A program made the position numbers and the translations under genes. 64,000 nucleotides of DNA from Prevotella sp. (GTDB taxonomy: Bacteria > Bacteroidota > Bacteroidia > Bacteroidales > Bacteroidaceae): NCBI GenBank assembly GCA_016281815.1, contig JAEEJK010000085.1:1-64000 (forward strand), written 5' to 3'. The notes under the pieces are model-generated. The model saw only the letters and a list, made by a program, of their open reading frames with translations. It had not been told where the DNA came from and ran no database searches. Below, one piece after another: positions 27,862 through 34,923 of the stretch (position 1 is its first letter; every line of letters begins with the position of its first letter).

Positions 27862-27894
27862 GGTCACGCCCTTTATAATAAAAAGGACATGACC
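27862..27894 (-). promoter_or_regulatory. stem-loop between the Cys peptide and the pseudokinase genes
   Basis: As RNA from the minus strand GGUCAUGUCC pairs over all ten positions (two G-U pairs) with GGGCGUGACC, loop of 13 bases. No T tract follows, so it may be a 3' end stabiliser or partial terminator that raises the level of the short upstream message relative to the genes after it. Confidence 0.6.
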
Positions 27895-27914
27895 CCAATT
27901 GATTAAGGATAGCG

Positions 27915-28016
27915 TTAGGAACTGCGGTAAGCAATACCACACATTGACTGAGTACCCCTCGGACAGTTAAAGCATACAATCTTTGATGCTTTGCTAACGT
28001 GCAATTCTGCCTTCAT
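27915..28016 (-). CDS. 33-residue cysteine peptide, candidate radical SAM substrate
   Basis: A short frame that starts 19 bases after the radical SAM stop. The product has a charged, leader-like first half (MKAELHVSKASK) and a Cys-containing C-terminal half (VCFNCPRGTQSMCGIAY) with Cys15, Cys18 and Cys26, ending YRSS. The length, the position beside a SPASM maturase and the split into leader and Cys-bearing core fit a RiPP precursor. No Gly-Gly or known leader motif is present, and I recognise no described precursor family. A 10-pair stem-loop follows. As with any 34-codon frame, chance cannot be ruled out; the intergenic position, codon content and Cys pattern support it. Confidence 0.6.
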   Translation of the reverse strand: MKAELHVSKASKIVCFNCPRGTQSMCGIAYRSS

Positions 28017-28035
28017 AATATTATGAGTTAAATGG

Positions 28036-29640
28036 TTATAGGAGTATTTCTTGGGGAACTCCATTTACCCGCCTACCATCAATATTATCAAATTCTCGTC
28101 TAAGGTAAGTTGATGGTGGAATATCGATATGAACTTCCTTTAGACATTGTTCTATTGTCTTGCCATTTAATGGGTCTGCCCCGTTTTTCATTCTTTGGGC
28201 TAAATCATATCGACATTTCGCCATGTAGCAATTGTTCTCTGCTGCTTTCAGAGGTGTGCCGTTCTGTGAAAAGTTATTTCCTGCACAAAGGTTGCAATAA
28301 TCACAATAAAAGTGCTGACCACACTCCTCATAATGTAGCAGAGTTTGTTTTTGCCACCAACTCAACAGTTTGCTGTGTTTGAATATTTCATTTACACTTT
28401 TCTCTTTGAGATTCCCAAAAGTCATGTGGAAGGCACAACATGGAATAAACTCACCATCAGGCGTAATACAAAAGGTGTTATAACCTGCTCCACATGCATT
28501 TTGCTTCATATCTTTGTTTTGTCCTCCATAGTTGGGTGCTTCTTTTCCGACATACATTGGAGTATCGTCGTCACATAAAACGATATCCAAAAGTTCGGGC
28601 GTTAATCGTAAATACTTGCTCACACATTTATCACCCTCGATGGAATCGGTAACATTCAATTCAAATTGTGTTATAGCCCCATACTTTTTGGAGAGAGTTT
28701 TTATCGATTGATAAGTAGTTACATTTGTTCGCATTATACAACACTTCACAACTAAAGGGATTCCAAGACTTGATATTTTATCAATAACATTGACCGATTT
28801 CTCCCATGAACCTTTAATGCGTGTAATTGAATCGTGTATATTTGCTTCACCGCTATAGATAGAAACACCAACCAAACGTGGATAATATCCAGCTAATCTT
28901 TTCTCTTTTCCAATCAAGCGTAGGCCATTGGTGTAAAGGTCAATGGCGATTTCTTTTGTGTAGAGATAATCGATAAGTTCCCAAACAAAGGAGCACGAGA
29001 AAGGGTCACCGCCTGAAAGACACACTTTCGTTAGTCCTTCTTCGTACAATTCATCAACAATACGTTTGTAATCCTCCAACTGCAATTCTATCAACAAGCC
29101 TCTGCCACTTTTCTCTTTGTCATTTCTCGTCGCTCCTATGTTATAACAGTGGATACACTGTTCTGAACAACGATAGGTAAGTTCAAACATTACCGATGTT
29201 ATCCCTCCTGCCTTTTCTGCATATTCCATCTCGGCTGTGGTTATGTCCATCGGCAGTTTTTCTTGTGTGGTTTCAACTTTTGAAGCAGCCTGAGTGCGGT
29301 TATATAAACTTATTTGTGTTCGGTAATCAGTTTCCTCTTCTTCTGATGGAATATGATTTAACACCAAGCCGATATTTGCCAATTCGTGAAAGAAAGGCAA
29401 TATGCTTTCTTGTAAAATACCTGTTTGGTCGGCAACATGAGAAATGTCTATTTTTTGTTCTCTTGGGACACTCAGTATGTAAGAGACAACAAGAGCGGAA
29501 TAATCCTCAAAGAAATAGCTTATCCCTTCCAATAAATTGTATACTATGGCAACTTTACCATAAGCACTATATCTTCCACATGTCCATTTAGGACGGTAAA
29601 AATATCTATTTAAATCCATTCTAATTGACTTCAAAATCAT
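28036..29640 (-). CDS. radical SAM/SPASM peptide-modifying enzyme with PqqD-like N-terminus
   Basis: 534 residues. Residues about 25-100 form a winged-helix region like PqqD/RiPP recognition elements (KVAIVYNLLEGISYFFEDY, ILPFFHELANIGLVL). The radical SAM core has CSEQCIHC with Cys158, Cys162 and Cys165 for the 4Fe-4S cluster, SGGDPF (209-214) for SAM contact, and GVSIYSGEANIHD. The C-terminal SPASM domain starts at CGAGYNTFCITPDGEFIPCC and holds Cys383, 391, 401, 402, 440, 446, 449, 452, 471 and 476, enough for two more clusters. Such enzymes make thioether, C-C or epimer changes in peptides. It starts inside the stop of the small frame upstream (ATGA). Maturase class is sure; chemistry is unknown. 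Confidence 0.92.
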   Translation of the reverse strand: MILKSIRMDLNRYFYRPKWTCGRYSAYGKVAIVYNLLEGISYFFEDYSALVVSYILSVPREQKIDISHVADQTGILQESILPFFHELANIGLVLNHIPSEEEETDYRTQISLYNRTQAASKVETTQEKLPMDITTAEMEYAEKAGGITSVMFELTYRCSEQCIHCYNIGATRNDKEKSGRGLLIELQLEDYKRIVDELYEEGLTKVCLSGGDPFSCSFVWELIDYLYTKEIAIDLYTNGLRLIGKEKRLAGYYPRLVGVSIYSGEANIHDSITRIKGSWEKSVNVIDKISSLGIPLVVKCCIMRTNVTTYQSIKTLSKKYGAITQFELNVTDSIEGDKCVSKYLRLTPELLDIVLCDDDTPMYVGKEAPNYGGQNKDMKQNACGAGYNTFCITPDGEFIPCCAFHMTFGNLKEKSVNEIFKHSKLLSWWQKQTLLHYEECGQHFYCDYCNLCAGNNFSQNGTPLKAAENNCYMAKCRYDLAQRMKNGADPLNGKTIEQCLKEVHIDIPPSTYLRREFDNIDGRRVNGVPQEILL

Positions 29641-29810
29641 ATTTCATGCACAACCCATAGATAGTATCGAAACCTCTTCTGAACTATTTCAATTACATCA
29701 GGTTTTTCGACTATCGAGTTGAGCATTCTTTCGGCAAGTCAGAAACGGCGTAACTCTTATTCGGTCATTACGTCTTGCTCGTGGGCATATTTATTATCTT
29801 GGTTATTCAT
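29637..29810 (-). pseudogene. 57-codon small frame with two in-frame stops, joined to both neighbours by ATGA
   Basis: The frame starts ATGA at 29810, overlapping the upstream gene's stop, and ends ATGA at 29637, overlapping the radical SAM start. In between, MNNQDNKYAHEQDVMTE is followed by TAA, then ELRRF, then TGA, then LAERMLNSIVEKPD and IEIVQKRFRYYLWVVHEI. The three parts share one frame of exactly 58 triplets. The last part contains its own ATG (29 codons). Either a small gene has taken two nonsense changes, or two separate mini-genes exist. The predicted product is an amphipathic helix. No family recognised; it could be a precursor, a partner or a leader frame for coupling. Confidence 0.5.
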
Positions 29811-30013
29811 GATTCTCCTCCTTTCACATAAGCCGATGTGGGTATTGCAGAACCATTTGACATTTCCTTGTAAACTTTTACAAAAACCTCAGCATGTTCC
29901 AATGATTTACGAGCAAGGTTCTCGAATTCTTCTGGGGATGTTGAGTCCAAATGCTTGACATAGTAAGACTCCGCAATTTCAATCCTTAGTCGTTCCAATT
30001 CATTTAATTGCAT
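29807..30013 (-). CDS. 68-residue helical protein, first gene of the radical SAM operon
   Basis: Starts at the ATG at 30013; the frame runs 48 codons further upstream, but that part is low in coding character and lies in the structured leader. The product is helical and charged (LNELERLRIEIAESYYVKH, PEEFENLARKSLEHAEVFV) and ends in a soluble tail (AIPTSAYVKGGES). No Cys. It is coupled to the next frame by ATGA. Not recognised; the size and place would fit a partner protein or an alternative precursor of the maturase. Confidence 0.65.
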   Translation of the reverse strand: MQLNELERLRIEIAESYYVKHLDSTSPEEFENLARKSLEHAEVFVKVYKEMSNGSAIPTSAYVKGGES

Positions 30014-30168
30014 AATAACACTATTTTTGCACCTTTGGCTCGCACAGTGCTTGTAATTTATCAGGTTCAAGGCATAAAAAGAAAGGGTGAGCCAACTTGA
30101 CTCATTCCACCTGTGGGCTCTCGACTGCCTGTGTGCTGAATAAGAGAAGTCGCTCACACCTTAGGTTG

Positions 30169-30190
30169 TATATATGATGTGTCATATATA
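30169..30190. promoter_or_regulatory. 22-bp palindrome in the operon leader
   Basis: TATATATGA-TGTG-TCATATATA: perfect 9-base arms around four bases. It lies 156 bases before the first gene of the radical SAM operon, inside the predicted leader. A dimeric regulator site is possible; it could also be an RNA hairpin. Confidence 0.5.
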
Positions 30191-30286
30191 TCATACCCAA
30201 GGAGAGCGTTTCCGTATTCCAAACACACGAGTGAGTTGTCGAGATTCACAGATGTGGAATAGCCAAACGCTTCCTCAATATGTCTT

Positions 30287-30303
30287 GCCGCATTCTATGC
30301 GGC
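30287..30303 (-). promoter_or_regulatory. hairpin at the predicted 5' end of the radical SAM operon mRNA
   Basis: GCCGCAT-AGA-ATGCGGC on the minus strand, seven perfect pairs, at the predicted transcription start of the promoter at 30308-30338. A 5'-terminal hairpin of this kind usually protects the message. Confidence 0.55.
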
Positions 30304-30307
30304 GATG

Positions 30308-30338
30308 CAAATATATGGAATTATTCGCAAAGACGCAA
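30308..30338 (-). promoter_or_regulatory. promoter of the radical SAM operon
   Basis: TTG (30336-30338), 20 bases, TATATTTG (30308-30315) on the minus strand, a full match in boxes and spacing. It gives a leader of about 290 bases. A second TAnnTTTG (TATCTTTG, 30363-30370) lies upstream without a -33 partner. The leader 30014-30307 has no gene apart from the low-quality extension of the 68-residue frame. Confidence 0.6.
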
Positions 30339-30514
30339 GAGGATGAGCGACTTTTTTCTTTGCAAAGATAAATCGGAGAATTGGAAATGCCATCATCCAT
30401 TTCATCCAATTGCATGAGAAAAGAAAATTAGTTGCCTTGAGTTTATCAAAGAAAGAATGGAGATAGAAGAAAAAAGACCCTTTAAGTCCTTTAAGTAATG
30501 ACAAAACCAGTTTG

Positions 30515-30577
30515 GCATGATTGGTCCATGCTACAGCATGATTGATCAACGCCCCCGCATGATTTTTCAACGCCCCC
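30515..30577. repeat. 21-bp tandem repeat, 3 copies
   Basis: Three 21-base units beginning GCATGATT; the last two share the ending CAACGCCCCC. It lies in the gene-free stretch 30339-30676 at the island border, which otherwise shows only AT-rich sequence and the hairpin that follows. Confidence 0.7.
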
Positions 30578-30580
30578 TGA

Positions 30581-30602
30581 CCCCCTCTAATCTTAGAGGG
30601 GG
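30581..30602 (-). terminator. hairpin after the kinase gene
   Basis: CCCCCTCTA-ATCT-TAGAGGGGG, nine perfect pairs, 74 bases after the stop of the kinase gene. No T tract on the minus strand; possible mRNA end rather than a strict intrinsic terminator. Confidence 0.5.
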
Positions 30603-30676
30603 AGTGCCATTCGGCTCACGACTATCTCTCCTCAAAGCATTGCATTTCATTTTGAACACCCTCAGTGTTGGAATTG

Positions 30677-31942
30677 TTAAGGCTTTGGGATATCATTTGA
30701 TGGCTGCTCTTGATTTTGCACCATCTGGTCGTAGGCTTTGTTGATATATTCCATTTCCATGCTGCTCCACTCCTTGTAAAAGGTGTACTGCTCTACAGCG
30801 CCGGTCTTAACCAGTTCCTCACCGAGGGGATGCAAACGGTTGCGAAGTTGGTTCCTAAATGATTCTGCTTCAGCGTTGTAAAGTTGATCGTTGCCTACAT
30901 AAGTTTTTTGGGTCAGTGGTTCTAACGTGGAAGCATATACAGGCTGCATGATGGAACGGAGTTTTTGACGTAACTCAGTGACAGACATTTTCTTTGAAAG
31001 AGATGGAGATGGTTGTTGAATAGCAGATGATGGTGCTGATTCCGGTATGGGCACCATCACTTGTTGTTGTTCACTTTCCTTACTATCTTCTATGGGAACT
31101 ATCTCTTTGGTTGGTATGATAGTATCGGAGGGCTGAGTGTCTGCAACAGGTAGTGAGGAGTGCGGCCATAACAAATAAAAGGACAAAAGAATGGCAATGA
31201 CGATACCAACAACTGCAAAAGGCCACCAACTGATGGTCTTGGGTTGTATGGCCGATAACAGTTCCTGTGCTGATTGGTATCTCAGTTTTGGCTGTGCCTC
31301 AGTACAGCGGACTATCACCTTATTATATTTATAGGCACAGGGAAACTGTTCTAAGATGCGCCCGATGGCATAAATGTCTGTACGTTGGTCGGGTAGTTGA
31401 TGCGGGTCATGCTGTTCTGGCGCAGCATAACGATCCGTCCGCCCCATAGTATTGGGATAGGCATCAGTATAGCAGAAACCAAGGTCTACCAGTTTGACGT
31501 TTTGTCCGACACGGGTGATGAGAATGTTTTGTGGTTTCAGGTCAAGGTGTACGATGCCATGCTGATGCAGACAATCCACGGCGGCAAGCAGTTGGCTGAG
31601 AAAACGGTCGACATGTGCCTTGGTGGTGAAGAAATCTGGATGGTTTGACATAAAAGAGGAGAGTCGTTCACCATCAACGTACTCCATCAGCATATAGTCA
31701 TCGCCACGAGAAAGGTATTTAACAATATAGGGGTGGTCGAGATTGTAGCCCGCCTCAAACTCCTTCTGCATCGCGGCCACATAACGTGGGTCTGTTCTCA
31801 ATTCCTCTTTCAGTCGCTTGAGAAAATGCAATCGCCCATATAGACGCACTCGGTAACAGTCGCAAGTAGCACCGCCTATGCTCAACGGCTCTGCTTGACT
31901 GAACAAGTCGGGGATGTTGAAGAAAGAGGAGGAACTGTCCAT
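30677..31942 (-). CDS. membrane-bound eukaryotic-type Ser/Thr protein kinase
   Basis: 421 residues. A kinase domain fills about 18-235: ATP Lys in FLKRLK (near 42), glutamate helix MQKEFEAGYNL, catalytic loop HLDLKPQN (132-139) and metal DLG (153-155, DFG variant), then APEQHDP in place of APE. A transmembrane helix follows (about 241-259), so the rest (260-421) faces the periplasm; that part is Pro/Ser/Glu-rich with a helical end. The layout resembles PknB-like receptors without PASTA repeats. The small gene in front starts six bases away. Target and signal unknown. Transcribed with the 182-residue gene and the phosphohexomutase. Confidence 0.92.
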   Translation of the reverse strand: MDSSSSFFNIPDLFSQAEPLSIGGATCDCYRVRLYGRLHFLKRLKEELRTDPRYVAAMQKEFEAGYNLDHPYIVKYLSRGDDYMLMEYVDGERLSSFMSNHPDFFTTKAHVDRFLSQLLAAVDCLHQHGIVHLDLKPQNILITRVGQNVKLVDLGFCYTDAYPNTMGRTDRYAAPEQHDPHQLPDQRTDIYAIGRILEQFPCAYKYNKVIVRCTEAQPKLRYQSAQELLSAIQPKTISWWPFAVVGIVIAILLSFYLLWPHSSLPVADTQPSDTIIPTKEIVPIEDSKESEQQQVMVPIPESAPSSAIQQPSPSLSKKMSVTELRQKLRSIMQPVYASTLEPLTQKTYVGNDQLYNAEAESFRNQLRNRLHPLGEELVKTGAVEQYTFYKEWSSMEMEYINKAYDQMVQNQEQPSNDIPKP

Positions 31943-31948
31943 GAGAGG

Positions 31949-32497
31949 TCAAAGAAGATGGTATGAGATACCGCGAGCCTTACCGGCGATGAACGACCCC
32001 ATCCGCAGGCCACCACGTATCACCTGAGAAACCAACAGGGGATAGTCTTGTACAAAATGTGTCAGAAGAACGACGTCATCCACATGGAGTTTGCTGTTCT
32101 CACTTTCAGTGATGGTGAAGCGGTTTTCACTTTCATGACGGAGAACCACCCGCCGGTCAGGCAGATAAGTCACTTCCACACATTGCCCTTCTTTGAGGGA
32201 GGACGCGCAAAGCAGTCCTTCGGCATCATCAAATCCTGAGTTGCTCTTGGCATCAAGAGCACTGAGCACCTCCCAATCGGCATAGCCCAAATATCGGGCG
32301 ATGATATCGAGTGTTGAGACACGGGCCTGCCGCTCATCATCGATAAATCCAAGCAGGCGCTTCAAAGTGTTCACGCCCATGTGCTCGCCTGTCTGGGATT
32401 CAATGTCAAGAGCGAGGAATTCTATGTCAGAAGGCAAGCGCAAGTCAGAACCTGACTTGCGCTTGAGTTGTTGCTGAATGTTTTGCGATAAAATCAT
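31949..32497 (-). CDS. 182-residue predicted DNA-binding-like partner of the kinase
   Basis: Start at the ATG at 32497 (a TTG five codons upstream overlaps the mutase gene). The N-terminal third (LPSDIEFLALDIESQTGEHM and VNTLKRLLGFIDDERQARVS, LDIIARYLGYADWEVLS) looks like two helical DNA-binding modules as found at the start of some Bacteroidota proteins. The C-terminal part (about 95-182) is beta-rich: GQCVEVTYLPDRRVVLRH, RFTITESENSKLHVDDVVLL. No family recognised. Its stop is six bases before the kinase gene, so the two are probably functional partners, for example a kinase substrate. Confidence 0.6.
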   Translation of the reverse strand: MILSQNIQQQLKRKSGSDLRLPSDIEFLALDIESQTGEHMGVNTLKRLLGFIDDERQARVSTLDIIARYLGYADWEVLSALDAKSNSGFDDAEGLLCASSLKEGQCVEVTYLPDRRVVLRHESENRFTITESENSKLHVDDVVLLTHFVQDYPLLVSQVIRGGLRMGSFIAGKARGISYHLL

Positions 32498-32504
32498 TAT
32501 GCTC

Positions 32505-34256
32505 TTAATCAAGTTTCAGACCCTTCTTGATGTCTGCGATACGCTCCTCGGCGGCAGCCATGCAGCGCTCGTAGCATCCGGCGCATTTGAAGGTCGGGTC
32601 TTTCACCTCGATATAGAACTTGATCTTCGGCTCTGTTCCTGACGGACGGACACTGACCTTGGTGCCATCTTCGCAGAACCACTGCAGCACATTCGATGTG
32701 TCGGGCATCTCCAGTTTGGTCACGTTGCCATCGGCATCCTTTGCCTCCAGTTTCTGGAAATCCTTCCAGAGTACAATCTTGGCACCACCCAGTTCTGTCG
32801 GCGGATTGTTGCGGAAGTCTGTCATCATCTGCTTGATCTCGTCAGCACCAGTCTTGCCAGGACGCACCACATTGATGGTGAACTCCCTTGAGAAGCCATA
32901 CTCAGCATAGATGTCCATGAGCAGGTCGTAGAGAGTCTTTCCGTTGTCCTTTGCCCATGCGGCGATCTCGCAGATGAGGCAGATGGATGCTGGTGAGTCC
33001 TTGTCACGCACCTTGTCAAACGGCAGGAAGCCGAAACTTTCCTCACCGCCACCGATATACTTCTTGACACCCTCGGAGATGCGGATTTCGTTGGCAATCC
33101 ATTTGAATCCCGTGTAGCAGTCACGCAACTCCACGCCATTCTTGTCGGCAATCTTCTTGATGACCTCAGTAGTCACGATAGTCTTGACCAGGAACTCATT
33201 ACCCTTCAGTTGACCCAGTTTCTTCTTGTTGGCAATGATATACCAGCAGAACATCATGCAGGTCTGGTTGCCATTGAGAATCTCCCACTCGCCCTTGGCA
33301 TTGCGGCAGACGATGGCCAGGCGGTCAGCGTCAGGGTCGGAAGCAATGACGAGGTCGGCATTGAGTCTTGTGCCCAGTTTCATGCCCAGCGTCATGGCCT
33401 CGGCATTCTCCGGATTGGGTGAAACCACGGTGGGGAAGTTGCCATCGATGACCATCTGCTCAGGCACGACATGGATATTCTGGAATCCCCATGAGCGCAG
33501 AGCCTCCGGAATGATGACACGTCCTGTTCCGTGCATAGGCGAGTAGACGATGTTGAGGTCCTTCTGGCGAAGGATCACCTCCTGGTCGACCATGGCCTCC
33601 TTGACAGCCTGCAGGTAGTCCCAGTCCATCTCACCGCCGATGATCTCAATCATCTCTTTGTTGCCCTCAAACTTCACATCGTCAATGGTCACTTTGTTCA
33701 CCTCATCGATGATGCCCTTGTCGTGCGGGGCGAGCACCTGTGCGCCGTCATCCCAATAAGCCTTGTAGCCATTGTACTCACGCGGGTTGTGCGAGGCGGT
33801 CACATTGACACCAGCCTGGCATCCGAGTTGGCGGATGGCGAAAGAGATTTCCGGGGTCGGTCTGAGGCTTTCAAACAAGTAGACCTTGATGCCGTTGGCG
33901 GAGAAGATATCGGCCACCGTCTCTGCGAACATACGTCCATGGTTGCGGCAGTCGTGGCCAACGACCACACTCAGGTCATTGCGTCCCGGGAATGCCTTGT
34001 TGATGTAGTTGGCAAAACCCTGCGTAGCCATACCGACGATATACTTGTTCATGCGGTTGGTTCCTGCACCCATGATGCCACGGAGTCCGCCCGTACCAAA
34101 TTCGAGGTCACGATAGAAAGCATCAATGAGGTCGGTTTTGTCCTCATTGTCGAGCATGGCCTGTACTTCCTTTCTGGTTTCCTCATCAAACGACGGCGAA
34201 AGCCACTCTTTGGCCCTTGCCTCACATTGCAAAATAAGATCTGCGTTATTTCCCAT
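32505..34256 (-). CDS. phosphoglucomutase / phosphomannomutase family enzyme
   Basis: 583 residues, the length of the long PgcA-type alpha-phosphohexomutases. The phosphoserine loop TASHNPREYNGYK (Ser in TASHNP) is seen, with metal site DPDADR, sugar loop GGEESFGF and phosphate site RPSGTEPKIKFY. The enzyme moves phosphate between C1 and C6 of hexoses and supplies sugar nucleotides and glycogen. Its stop lies eight bases before the next gene's ATG. A -7 box lies upstream. Specificity for glucose or mannose cannot be read. Confidence 0.93.
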   Translation of the reverse strand: MGNNADLILQCEARAKEWLSPSFDEETRKEVQAMLDNEDKTDLIDAFYRDLEFGTGGLRGIMGAGTNRMNKYIVGMATQGFANYINKAFPGRNDLSVVVGHDCRNHGRMFAETVADIFSANGIKVYLFESLRPTPEISFAIRQLGCQAGVNVTASHNPREYNGYKAYWDDGAQVLAPHDKGIIDEVNKVTIDDVKFEGNKEMIEIIGGEMDWDYLQAVKEAMVDQEVILRQKDLNIVYSPMHGTGRVIIPEALRSWGFQNIHVVPEQMVIDGNFPTVVSPNPENAEAMTLGMKLGTRLNADLVIASDPDADRLAIVCRNAKGEWEILNGNQTCMMFCWYIIANKKKLGQLKGNEFLVKTIVTTEVIKKIADKNGVELRDCYTGFKWIANEIRISEGVKKYIGGGEESFGFLPFDKVRDKDSPASICLICEIAAWAKDNGKTLYDLLMDIYAEYGFSREFTINVVRPGKTGADEIKQMMTDFRNNPPTELGGAKIVLWKDFQKLEAKDADGNVTKLEMPDTSNVLQWFCEDGTKVSVRPSGTEPKIKFYIEVKDPTFKCAGCYERCMAAAEERIADIKKGLKLD

Positions 34257-34310
34257 ATTGATTTAAAATTAAAAATAATGTGTTTTTTTGTAGTTTCTAT
34301 AGTCGATATG

Positions 34311-34318
34311 CAAAGATA
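34311..34318 (-). promoter_or_regulatory. -7 box of the phosphohexomutase operon
   Basis: TATCTTTG on the minus strand, about 55 bases before the ATG. The nearest TTG is 16 bases upstream of it, which is short, so the -33 element is weak. Confidence 0.5.
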
Positions 34319-34414
34319 AGGAAAAAATCCGAATCAAGACATCTGCACGGCATGTTTTTTTGTAAAAAAAGACAAAAGAAGAGACAAAGATGCCAATTTG
34401 ACGAAAAAAACTGC

Positions 34415-34422
34415 TACTTTTG
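34415..34422 (+). promoter_or_regulatory. -7 box of rlmH
   Basis: TACTTTTG fits TAnnTTTG and lies 30 bases before the ATG. No -33 element at normal spacing. Confidence 0.5.
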
Positions 34423-34452
34423 CGAAGAGGAAGTCAGAAAACAACAAGAAGA

Positions 34453-34923
34453 ATGAAGACGTTGCTGATCTGGGTGGGCAAGACCACTGACAAACACATC
34501 ACAGCCTGCATCGATGACTATGTGAAGCGCATCGGCCATTACATGCCTTTCGACATCCGTGAGATTCCCGAACTTCGCAACACCAAGAACCTGACGGAGG
34601 CACAGCAGAAAGAACAAGAAGGCGAACTGATTCTCAAACAGTTGCAGGACGGCGACCATCTGGTGCTTTTGGATGAGCACGGTGTGGAGCGCCGCAGTGT
34701 GGCTTTTGCCGAATGGCTGACGAAAAGGAGCATGCATGTGCGCCGTCTGGTGTTTGTCATCGGAGGACCCTACGGATTCTCTGAGCGGGTGTACCAGCGT
34801 GCCAACGAGAAAATATCTCTCTCACAGATGACTTTCTCGCATCAGATGGTGAGACTGGTCTTTGCAGAGCAACTCTACCGCGCCAACACCATCATCAAGG
34901 GAGAGCCTTACCACCACGAATAA
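34453..34923 (+). CDS. rlmH: 23S rRNA (pseudouridine-1915 N3)-methyltransferase
   Basis: 156 residues from the ATG at 34453, the normal RlmH length; the eleven codons before it are in the promoter region. It methylates Psi1915 in helix 69 of 23S rRNA in assembled ribosomes. The SPOUT knot motifs FVIGGPYGF and SLSQMTFSHQMVRLVFAEQL are clear, as is YRANTIIKGEPYHHE at the C-terminus, which inserts into the ribosome. It converges on maf and overlaps it by 29 bases, end to end. Confidence 0.96.
   Translation: MKTLLIWVGKTTDKHITACIDDYVKRIGHYMPFDIREIPELRNTKNLTEAQQKEQEGELILKQLQDGDHLVLLDEHGVERRSVAFAEWLTKRSMHVRRLVFVIGGPYGFSERVYQRANEKISLSQMTFSHQMVRLVFAEQLYRANTIIKGEPYHHE

Noticed and set aside
30022..30029. 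Plus-strand -7 box TATTTTTG at the head of the radical SAM operon
   Set aside because: No -33 element at 19-21 bases and no gene on the plus strand; could drive antisense RNA but unsupported.
30295..30570. 91-codon minus-strand frame upstream of the radical SAM operon
   Set aside because: Covers the promoter and a repeat array; aromatic-rich random composition.
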